From: Incurvaria masculella
Lineage: Eukaryota > Arthropoda > Insecta > Lepidoptera > Incurvariidae
NCBI GenBank assembly: GCA_946894095.1
Contig: OX335642.1
Span: 30,081,021 to 30,145,020, forward strand
Direction of reading: 5' to 3'
DNA length: 64,000 nt
Position 1 is the stretch's first letter. Each line of letters starts with the position of its first letter. Made by a program: the position numbers and the translations under genes. This document shows, piece by piece, positions 38,401 through 50,400 of this stretch. Below the pieces are notes generated by a model. It was not told the DNA's origin and ran no database searches. It was given only the letters and a program-made list of their open reading frames with translations.

Positions 38401-41400
38401 TTTTAAAACAAAAGTTCTGAGAAGAAATGGTGTTTATTTTTAGGGATGTACACTAGTCGTGAGACGAGAAATGAGAAATGGGTTCGTATAACTGTTTCTT
38501 GTGTAAAATCGGAGTATTCATTTTACGCTGAACAGTATGGCTTCCAAGCGCACTGGATCGCGCACGCGGTCTTGTCAGGCGCGCCAACGAAAGCTCGTAG
38601 GTTGCGAGCCGTCTAGACGCAACGACCCGCCAGCCGCTACTGTCTCGCTCGCGCAATGGCGGGCTGTAGCTGTAACCTCGGTTGAGGTAGCCGGCGACTC
38701 ACAACTCGAGTTGCGGCTTGTAGCCGGTGACTCTCGCAACTGGGGTTACCGCCGAAACTGTAATGCGAAGACAGGCTACATTGTTAACGACCGCAGCCGT
38801 TGTGGTTTACTTACAGAAAAAGTCCAACAATTAGTATTTCTAAATGCTAATAGGCATATAAAATAAATGATAATTATGTTTATTTATTATTTGTGTTTTA
38901 TTATTTCTGAGGATTATTTTGTCGAGGATAAAAAAAATCGTCTGACTTCTTAATTGTTTGCGATAACTACTCTTTCTTGATTTTGATTTTTGTTGAGAAT
39001 ACAGGTCACTGCACTCGAGATTCAGAATTCATGTAAGATGATCGAACCATGCTAGATGTCATTATACCCATTCATGTCCAGTTGCACAAAAAAAAAGAGA
39101 AGAATAGAGAGAGGGAGTTTTTTTTTCATTTCTTTTTGGAACAGTTTCCGCAAACGGCTATCGGCGTCAGCAATAACAGTTACGAACGTTTTCGAAGACC
39201 AGTGGAAACGCCCACGACTAATGTACACCATGTATACTTTAACTAGCTGATAGGCGCCATGCCTTTAATGTTTTATCATTTAGGAAAAAACCTGATCCTA
39301 ATATAGGTTTTTGTTTTTTCAGAGTATTCTCAATTATTTTGTTTCATTCCTATGTATTTGTCTTTAAAATGTTTACTTTTTATAAGTAGTTTGATACAGA
39401 AATTAATTACTTTTATGTTAAGAAGACAGTTGTGAGCAAGAAGGTTGGACATTCGGTTTGAGGGGGAAAATTATAATTTTTAATTCTACGTAGTTTTAAT
39501 TCTACCTAATTTTAATTCTACCTAATTTTACTCTCTCTCTTTACCGAATGTCCAACCTTCTTTTGTTTTTACTTTAGTGAAGTGTTGTGTTATTGATCCC
39601 TGCTTACCAAATACGTACAGCTCGGACCAAACTTTATGGCTGATGTAAAGTTGGAGCAGTTCGCTGCACAGAATGTAAATTCTAAGTGAGCGGCGTACGG
39701 AAGGAGTGTCTTACCCTGCACAAACTCAGATTCGGGAAATCGACCACTCGTATTCAGACCGGCCTAAAAGTTTGGAAAGAGCTGTATTTCTGCTTGATAA
39801 TTAAAGAATAAAATCATATCCAGCCAGTGCAATAATGGAATATCCATCATTCGCAGATAAAGTATACATTCCACGTGCAGCGCAACCCCGCGGTGACTTC
39901 CGCACCAGCTGGAGGAACCCACAGTACCAGCCCCGTTATCAGCCACACCCATACCGACGAGTGAACCCTCGGCAGGTGAGTTGTGACGTGATTTTGTCAT
40001 ACGGTCCGTTATTCGAATTTAAATCGGCTCTCCCGCTTCGCGACTAAAATTCGTGTGCGAGTGGACTTGAGTGTCGCATCCAAGTTACCACTTGTGTATC
40101 AAACGCATAATTAATCTGTGGTCTAAACTGACAAATTTGAAAGATGCAATTTTGTTTTCAAATTTTTTACTAAATATATTTTTTTCTATCCAGCAGGAAT
40201 TTCAAAGGCCCCAGTTTCCGTCTCCGCAAGTGAGACCCCAGATTCCGCAGGCGGACTTCATGGCGAGACCGCCGCCCAACCAGCAAAGATCCCCATTTCA
40301 TCGGCCTCCAATGCAGCCTGCGCAGATGCAAGAGAATCGACCGCCGTTCTTTCGACAACCAAATGTGGCCCCCTTCAATCAACCTCCCGAGAGATTTCCG
40401 CCCTCGGAGAGATTCCCACCCCCCGAGAGGTTCCCACCTCCGAATTACAGCAACCAACCGCCGCCCCCCGGGGCCTTCGGGCTGGACGAACCGCCGCCTA
40501 GCTTCAGGCCGATGGAGAAACCTCCCGGCCCCAACTTTAGGCCTAACTTCCCCGAAAGGCCCCCGATGCCATTCCGAGGCCCGCCGCCGTTCCAACAGAG
40601 ACCCCCCATGCCACCTTACAACCGTCCCCCAAACTTTGCCCTTAGAGTGCCGCTGCCCCCTCAGAGGGAGATCGCTCCGAACAGCATGAACCAATTACCC
40701 CAGGTGACGATAAGACAGCCCGTCCCGCTGATACCGGGGTTGCGTGCGACGAATTTACCCCCCAATCTGGGGAAAATGGACGTCCCGCCGCCGCCCGGAG
40801 TCGGCCTCGATTTCCCCTCAAAGCTACCCGACTTCAGGAGGGAGCAGGAGGTTAGGATGTTGCCAGTGCAGCTCCCTACGAATATTCCGTTCACGGGGAA
40901 AAAGGTGCTGATCAATCCACACTTCAAAGGGAATATCCAACCACTGGAAGGTAAGTTGGTGAAAGTTTAGATTTAGACAAATCTATAGATTAACATTTAA
41001 CATTTACAAATTATTAGATTGTGTTTTACATAAATATTATTGTTTTTTTTGTTAGTTCCACAAAAGATCACGAAGATCACATGACTCAATCTATTTCTGG
41101 ATTCATATTAATTAGTATTCATTATTATGATAAATGGAAATAGATCTCAGCTTTACTAAAGGAGATTACATGACTCAATCTCTTTCTGGATTCATATTAA
41201 TTAGTATTCATCATTATGATAAATGGAAATAGATCTCAGTTTTACGAAAGGGTGTTCCAAACCTGTCCGACCCATACAAAGTTTCTTGTATGCAACACAA
41301 AAAGGTAATGTTAAGTAAACGGGTTGGATCACTGCATTGGATGAAACTATGGTTGAAGTTTCATCCAGTTTAATGTATCCGTGCTCATAAGGGAAGGTCC

Positions 41401-44400
41401 TGGCATGGCACCTAATTCCTTCGGGAATGTGGTGTATTGGGCTTATATCATAACGGTAGTTGTGTGGTATTCGCCATCCATTTTTTTTTATGCGACCTGA
41501 CATGGATGGCTAATACCACACAACTACCTTTATGGTATTAGCCCAATTTACCACATTCCCGAAGGAATTAGGTGCCATGCCAGGACCTTCCCTTTATGAG
41601 CACGGCTACATTGAACTGGATGGAAAACACGGACAATTTTTCATTGCCGCTTCGACCATCTTTTCATCCAATGCGATGGTACCAACCCGGGTGGGCTTAA
41701 ACCCTACCACCTAGTAGGGGAAGGGGACCTACAGTTTTACATGGATTCCGAACCATGGAGCAGCTCGCATTCGTGACGAAATGCACTTATCGAACTCTGA
41801 AAGAGAAAGACAGTGGTGCAAGTCGGTATTGAACCCGGGCCTCTGGTACGCTAGGCCAGTCCCCGCGCCACTAGGCTACGAGCCGCTCAAGTTATGTGGC
41901 TTAGTTTTGTTTTAATAGCTATGAAAGGTTTTTGCAACGTTAGATGGCACTATAAATAACACAATAGACTGTCAAAATAGCTTATAGCTTGCATATGCCG
42001 CTCTCTTATTGTTGTGAAATAAAACAAACAAATATGCCGAGCGAAACTAAATGCAACCGTTAATTAAATAGCGCCATCGAACGATATAAAAAGTTATGTT
42101 TGAAACCACTATTACAATCTTAACATTGGTGATTCGTATTGCCATCAGTTAAAGATTTGCTTATTCATAAACCCAATTATGACTAATAAGTCACGATCCG
42201 AATGATTGAAAACAATTTGTTATCGTTCAGGTTTAACGTACATACCGACGAGAATCGAAAAACCACCTCTCAGCCCAACATTAGAGGACAAATTCGGTAA
42301 TTTTCTCTATTGTTGCACATTATGTAGCATGATTCATAGTTTTGCACATTGTATACATGCTTTGTTGTGTTTTGAAGCAAATTTCTTTCGGAAGTATGCA
42401 AGTTATAGAAACCTTGCATATTTCAAAGTGTCTGTTCTGTAATACTAGTTTTTTACTAACAGTATCGTGTTGGCTTGAGCACTGACTTCTATGACAGCTG
42501 TCGAAAGATTTATAAATTTCAGATCTGTATATATATTCGGGGGGGTTACGACATTTTTGGTCACGATAAGGTAAACGGCTGAATCTGGGTTCACATGTTA
42601 GAGATCAACCCTCTGATGCTAAATATGTCGGTCTGCCCGTCCCAAGTGGTTGCGTTTTCTAGATTGGCTATATAAAATAGATGCTGGTATGTACCTGCTG
42701 ATGAAGATACTGATTATCTGGAAACATTGATACCTATTAAGAGTCGTATTCACTACGTATAATATTCACAACGTATAATCTTATTTTTTTCCAAAAAATT
42801 AAAACCATGCATATCGTATAATAGTCACAACGTATAATGTTATACGTTGTGCATGAATAAAGTTTAAAAATAAAATCAATTCTTTGCATCATGCAGAACG
42901 TATAATAGTCACAACGTATAATATTCCTAACATGAATTCACAAAAAAAGAAAACCATGCAGAACGTATAATATGCCAAGAAGCACTGCATAAAGCGCCCT
43001 AATAACGATACATTTAAGGCTGAAATTGCTACGAATCGATATTTGCTACAGTTTCGAAAGGCCACCTTACGCTAATTGAGAGGGTCGAAACGTCACGTGC
43101 GAGTATACGCTTTAATTGTATGATGATAAGGGCGCTTATCGTATGAAATATTTTTGGATTATATGATATGCATGGTTTTCTTTTTTTGTTAAATAAAGAT
43201 CATAACATTATACGTTGTGACTATTATACGTTATGCATGGAGAAATAAGTAATTTTATTTTTTGGACTTCTTCATGCACTACGTATAAGATTATACGATC
43301 TGCCGATTATACGTTGTGCATGGTTTTAAAATTTTGTTAAAATATGACATTATACGATCTGCATATTAGACGTTCTGCCGTTCCCCCCCTATTAATTATA
43401 CAACAATAACCAGACGGTTACTTAATTAAATACTTAAATATACCTCAAGTTATATCTGTAACCTAAATCGCCTATAACTACTAAATGCAACCAAAGATTT
43501 GTTCAGTTTTTGTATTGCTAAACAAGTATGTATTGATACTTTCATGCTACGTTATTTGCATCCATTTACCTTATCATATGTATTTTTTGTCACCATTACT
43601 ACTTTTTCAGGCGCCTTATCTACGTAACGCAACCACTTGGAACATGTAGACTGACACATTTAGCTTCAGAGGGTTGTACTTTATCCCGTGAACCCAGTTT
43701 CAGCCATTTACGTTATCGTTACCATTTTTGTCGCGACCTCCTAGTCTAATAGCATAGAACTTTATTTATTCAGGACTCCTTTAAGTTTCGTCATTTTTGT
43801 GTAACATTTGTTTTGGGAAGTCAACTGCAGGTAACACGAAATGTTGTGTGGGTATAGATAAATAACAGTAGGGAGAGATTGCTAATGGAATGTAGGGGTA
43901 ATAAAAGTCCACAGATGGCGTTGCAATTCACATTTCAGAATACATCAAATACAAAGCAAATAATATCAGTTTAAATGTAATGTTTTCCATCTCGCCTACC
44001 TAGGCAAAACTAGGAATCGAGCTTAGTTTAATGATGGTGTAACTAGTTTTGGCAGTGACGGGAGATGGCGCTTGTTAGAATTGCCATAGTACCAGCGAAA
44101 ATGTCCAGTTTTCGTCGAGTTTAGTACGTTGTGTGACATTAGCAGTCCATCCATACTGTCGTTTGTGATGGTGTGGGTGCAAAGTCCGTGTTAAAATAGG
44201 GCTGAGTGAGTGGAAAGTCCCAAAGTTGCAAGTTACGACGGAACCACAGAATAACCGTGCTTCACGGCAGTTTGTTGGCAGCCAGTATGACAGCATACAC
44301 AGCGTTTTATATGGTCTGTGTCACTAATTTGATATCATTCACGGAGTAGAATATCAGAAATTCGGAACGATCACAAACGCTTGCATAGGCGTTGTACTGG

Positions 44401-47400
44401 CTGTGGATACAACGATGTCTTTAAAAAAGATATTTAATTTAATACCAGCTTAAGATTGGACTTTGCACCCACATTCCAGTTTACGAATCCGGTTTTGTCT
44501 TTCGGTGGTAGTATGTAGTGAAGTAGGCGTTTGGTACGCTGATTAAAATAGTTTTGTCATGGATAACCGAATGCCTACTCCATTAGTGTACTTAGGGCCG
44601 AGTGCACGTAGAAATCCATTTTAACGTATCGTATGGTTAAACAATAAGTGACGTGTTTGAACATTGATTAACTGAGCCGTCTCTTCCTGCAATCCTTAGG
44701 TGTGACATTGTGTTAAGTATTTTTGATCTCGATTATGTGGTAGAGGCTTTGTGTCTTTTTAATTTAAATTGCTTTAATGTACCCTGTCTATCCTCAAGTC
44801 AGTCAACTTGTATTGTTTTTATTATGATTTTAATCTAGATCCTGAATTTTTTATTTTGATAATTTATTTAACACTTTTGAGATCTATCGATTTTTTACTA
44901 TTTTTATCTTGATTTTATTATTTACCTTTTTTGACGTGTCTTAAGTGTATGATTGTATACCAAAAAACCTAATAAAATGAAATGAAAATGAAATCAACTT
45001 CATCCTGTGCCCATTGCAATTTACAAGTTGGTATTCATATAGCGGTAGTGTAGCCACGTATTAGTGATGATAGTGAGTCCTTCAGTTCGCTAATAAATTC
45101 GGGACACGCAGCATTTAATGTTCATTGCACTAAATGACGTCTGTGCAATTCTTGCGTATCGATGGAACTCGTGAACATCGGGAGTGACCGAATTGTTAAG
45201 CGTACTTACTGACTGCCGCTACCGTCAGTGTATGTTGTATCACTAAAACGAGACTACCGAATGTGGTAACGTTTCCCCGTTGATGTCAACTGATGGAGGT
45301 GCTCCCGGCAGGTCCTGTCAAGAACATCGACGACGCGGCCGAGCGGTTCATAGCGGAGCAGAAGTCGGCGCTCGCCCGCGCGGCTCAGCGGAAACCGCGC
45401 CGTTCGCCCCAGAGGTGACGCATTCGTAGTAACTGCATCCAGGCCCTCGCCTATGAGGTGCCCCACTGCGCCCTTGTGCTTTTGAACATTCGTGGGGGTT
45501 CCGAAAACCATGCGGTCTTGCCAAGTACTTCTTCACACCATTTTGAAGGAACATCTCAAACTGACGGTTCCCTGTTGACGGCTGCCAGCACACTCGTACC
45601 TTCGAGGGGTGATTCTGACGGCTGAATAGTTCACATATATTTTGAGGTTAGGTTTTTAAAACAGTTCAAATTTGACGTTAAATTTCCAAATCCAAGTATC
45701 AAGGGTTCCAGTTTCACCTCCAATTTACAAGACTAATACATAAACATCATCACAGTTGCCATCCTGAGTCTGGCTACAAAGTCTTAACACCACTGTAGTG
45801 TTGAGTTTCCTGAAGCATTTGTGGTCCATATACAGGTTGTATAATATCAGTGTCGAGAAAGATTAAGAAAAAAAATATTAAAAGTCATTAAAAACATTTT
45901 TACTTTCTAATACATGGTTTAAAATTTGTGACACAATTTTCTATGGATGGATACACTTTTTTCCGCCATTAATTTATAAATCGACATAGTTTCTAATCTG
46001 ATTAACCCGTTTAAGGTTATAGATGAATTCAATTACAGACCTGCGTAAATGCACTTATCAAACTCTTAACTAGATATACAATGGTACAACCATTGTCATT
46101 TGTCAGCCTCAGTGGCCCAGTGGCGCGACACTTCGGCGATCACTCTCCGAAGTTAAGCAACGCTGGGTCCGGTCTGCTCTTGGATGGGTGACCATTCGCC
46201 CGTTGAGAGAGGCTGGCCGTGGTTCGGATTCCACGTTAAGCTGTAGGTCCCCTTGCTTACTTACTAGGTGGTAGGGTTTATCCCGCCCGGGTTGGTACCA
46301 TCGCATTGGATGAACGATGGTCGAAGCGGCAATGAAAATTGTCCGTGTTTTCCATCCAGTTCAATGTAGCCGTGCAATATAAGGAAGGTCCTGGCATGGC
46401 ACCTAGTTCCCATGTGGTGTGTTGGGCTAATACCATGACAGAACTTGTGGTATTAGCCATCCATGTCCAGTTACATAAAAAAAAAAAAACCAATGTACAA
46501 CGAACCCGCGCCTCCTCGCTGAGAAGCCCAGCCAAACCCCTGATCTAGGATCCCCTAATATTAACTCGATGAAGAGTCTAATGAGGGAATGCACTGTCGA
46601 CAGGTTCGTGGAGAACACGAGCGTCGAGATCCAGAACGAGCTGGCCGGACGCGACCGGGACAGAGAGCGGGAGCTGCTGCGGAGACAGGAGGAGTTCATC
46701 AACGCCAACCGAGCGGGGCTGCGGCGCCGGTGAGTGCTGTCCCCTGACTATATATATATGTAACAGTCGTATATAGAAACACAGAACAAAAGTTGTTCAT
46801 TTTCACCCATAAGAGAGTAGATATGGCATCGAGCGTGCCTAGTGCTAGTGCCTATGGGACCTGCTGTTTCCAATTCGAAATCCAATGGAACCAATCCACA
46901 TGGAAACATAGTCGCAGACATATTAGAGGGTTTGTGTGGGTGGGAATTAGCTTGACAATGTTTCGACTGTGGCATATGACGAGCAGAAGGATTCCCATGC
47001 AACTATATGGTCATATATGGAACATGCTGCCGGAGGAGGTCATTAGTGCTGAAAATGAGGCCAGCCTCAACGTTCGAAAGTGTTCACCCACCCAGAACCC
47101 AACCGCGCTCGGAGGTGCTTACCCAGCTTATCGAATAGCGAGGCGTCGCACCACTGGCCTCCCGAGGCTGACGAATGCACTCGTTGAACGATGTCTGTGC
47201 ATTCCAGGATGCGCTCCCCATCGCCGCTGCGCCGGAGCCCCTCGCCGCCGCGCCGGCGCGCCGCCACGCCGCCGCCGTCGCCGCACCCGCCCGACACCAG
47301 CGAGGTGAGCCCCCGGCGCCGATTGAACGCGCCTCGCCTCGGACCGTCTATTATTATTATTAGTTGGTTTATAACACTAGCAGCTATAAGCTGATGCGTG

Positions 47401-50400
47401 CATATCATACACACGCTGTGAACATTTCAGCTGCCTACCTATTACGGTTCATGAGATACAGCCCTGTGACAGACGGACGGACGGACGGACAGACGGACAG
47501 CGGAGGCTTAGTAATAGAGTTCCGTTTTTACCCTTTGGGTACGGATCCCTAATAAAAAAATAATTGCCATTTTTGTAGTTACGATTATTTTTATTTTTTG
47601 AGTCGGTGTCAGCCAAGCTAGCCAAGGTTCTCTTGACTGGCGCAGCGCGTGCCCCGCTGACGCCAACTCAAAAAATAACAATAATCGTAACTACAAAAAT
47701 GGCAATAATTTTTAGTGCTTTTTCTCTGAAGGCAGTTTTTTTTGTTAATTTTTTTATGAAAACCTTACTTGAGTAGCTAAAACATTTGGGTGTAATATAC
47801 AAAATTATAGTTAACATATTCACATTAAACAAGCATGCATATTCAATAATCTATTCGGAAAGTTAATACAAATTGAATATTTTATTCACTAATTTATTGT
47901 TGGAGTAATATTCTTCTGCAATAGAAACATTACATTTTGTGTCTTGAATTAAAAATGATGGTGGTCCTAAGTTATCTGGATTGGCGCAGGAGGGGGAGTA
48001 CAGGCGGCGGCTGCGCGAGCAGGAGAGCCTCCGGGAGCGGGTGCTGCGCGCGAAGGAGGTGCGACGGCGCAAGAACGCGGTCACGCTGCACAGGCAGCTG
48101 CAGGAAAGGTGAGCGGGGATAAGACGTCGACGATAAGTTTTCGATGCGCAACAAGAGAACATTCGTTTTCACCGACTCGGTTTTTAGGAACAATGGGAGA
48201 GGGAACTGTCAAAGCGACGCTAGCATAGGTTGCCCCCGAGAACTAAAATAATTCAAGAATCTACGTGAAGCAAGGACACATTAAAGAAACATAGCATGAA
48301 AAGAGCTACTTTATGAATATAATACCTTTCCTTTATAAGCACAGCTGCATTGAACTGGATAAAAAACACGAAAAAAATGTCATTGCCGTTTCGAACATAT
48401 TCCCATCCAATGGTACTAACCTGGGCGGACTTAACCGTAGCGCCTAGTAAGGGGACCTCAAGTTTTACATGGATCCCTAACCATTGATGAGCATTAGTCA
48501 CAAAATTCACTTTGGAACTTAACTCGGAAAGGGCAAGAAAGTGGTGCATGAACAGAATGGGGATTTGAACCCATGACCTTGGAATACAAGGCAAGTCCCC
48601 ACGCTCCTGAGCTAATAGCCACTTGTCCCTGTTTAGGCTAAAGTATTTTGGAATGTGTGTCATCTAGGTGATTGTAGGAATTGTTGGCTTGACAGTGTGA
48701 TTTTACAATTTTTTTATTATGCAGGGAGCGTGAAAGAGAGAGAGATCGCACTCAACCGGAGAGAGATCAGAATACTCCAAAGGAGCAGAGACAGCCGGAA
48801 CGGAGTCTGATTCCCGAACGGAGCTCGGAGCCAGTCCGGGAACAGCGACCCGTTGAGAGGGAACAGCGACCTGCCGAGCGGGAAGACGCGTATCGGGACC
48901 GTCAGAGGGACCCCAAGTATTACGACCGGGAACGTGACTCCCGCGTGGAGAGGGAACAGAATCTAGTGAGAGAGCAGAGGATTCCGGAGCGGGAGCAAAG
49001 GATTCCAGAGAGAGAGACGAAAGCACCAGAGCCCAGGGCTCCGGAACCTAGAGCTCCGGAACCGGTGAAGAGTGTTCCAGTACCGGAAGTGGCCAAGAGC
49101 GTTCCGGAATGGATTCCGGAACAGGTCGCGGAGAGAGAGAAGACCCCGGAGAGACCGATGGTGGTAGAGAGGAAACCAGAGATACAGCCGCTGCCGGAGA
49201 GAATTAAAAAAATCCCCGAACCGGTCCGGAAAGTGCCGGAGAAGATTAACCCTCCGGAAGATTACGAGAGGGATATGACACCTCCACTTCCCGCCCCGAC
49301 GGAACAGCAGAAGAAGAAGGAAGAGAAGAGGTCACCGGAGGTTAAGAAGTACAAAGAAGATCCCGATGATGATGCCCTGGACTTGATCCTGGATGAGCTG
49401 GATGGGATACTGTCGGACGATGAGGACACGGGGCGGTTTAAGGAGAAGCCAGCTCCTACGTAAGTACCGGAGGAATATATAGTATCGTGAATGGTTAAGA
49501 ACGGCCCGTGAGCAGTGTTCTCGATACAAACGTAGTTTACTAATAATTTGAAAAACACTGTTTCGATTTGATTGATATTAAGTATCTAATACTCTACAAT
49601 AAATATCTGTGTCTGCATGTTTTTATTTTGCTGAAAAATATAAAGCAACTCAAATAACAGGCAAAAGAATATATTCATACAAATTTTCTTTTCTCTGTTG
49701 TGAAGGATATTTTTTTCGAAAAAACAAACACGTGCAGACGTAGATATTTGTTAATGAATGTCACATGTATGTATGTATTATCGACCGTGAAGCAAGGACA
49801 TTTGGCAGTATCTATGGCGTGCCAAAACGCCGTAAATGAAACACGTTATTTCTGTTCGAAGTTTGTATAATGACTGGATGAATGCTTGGGAGCGGCGCTG
49901 GTGCAGTGTATGTGCGTTTGTGTATGTGGTAGTGTGTATGTGCCTGCGTGTATGTATATTGCTGAGTGGGCACCACACTCCTCCCCCCTTAGTGTTGATA
50001 TAAGATGTATGCGTGATTACAATTGTACCTTGCACCAGGTCGCGTAAATTGTTTACAATAATACAGAGAGACGATAACCAACAGTAGATAGAAGGACCAT
50101 TTTAATTACAAATCGATTACAGGACTACTCAAATGTTGATGGCGTTCGTGTATTCACTTATCACGTGCGAGCGGCCTTGAGCGCCGTCTCAGGTTTCACT
50201 TGTTATTTTATTCACTGTTATCACTCGTTGTCTACGCCGCCGTGTTGTAGACATATGGCTGTGCTGTCGCTGCCGCGGCCGGGCCCCCCGGTCCGGAGAC
50301 GGCGCCGGCGGCGCCACCACCGGCGTGCAGTGTCAGTGCACTCTGTGATGTCACTTCGCGCCGGATTGACTGCACAATTTTTTTCTTGCACATACTGTAC

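Noticed and set aside
40170..40694. 174-codon minus-strand ORF
   Set aside because: It is antisense to the Pro-rich RBM33 exon 6, whose composition keeps several frames open.
45254..45593. Minus-strand ORFs of 81-85 codons
   Set aside because: They are antisense to RBM33 exon 8 with no recognisable domain and no splice partners.
46793..47308. 171-codon plus-strand ORF
   Set aside because: It runs from an interspersed repeat into exon 10 in the wrong frame.
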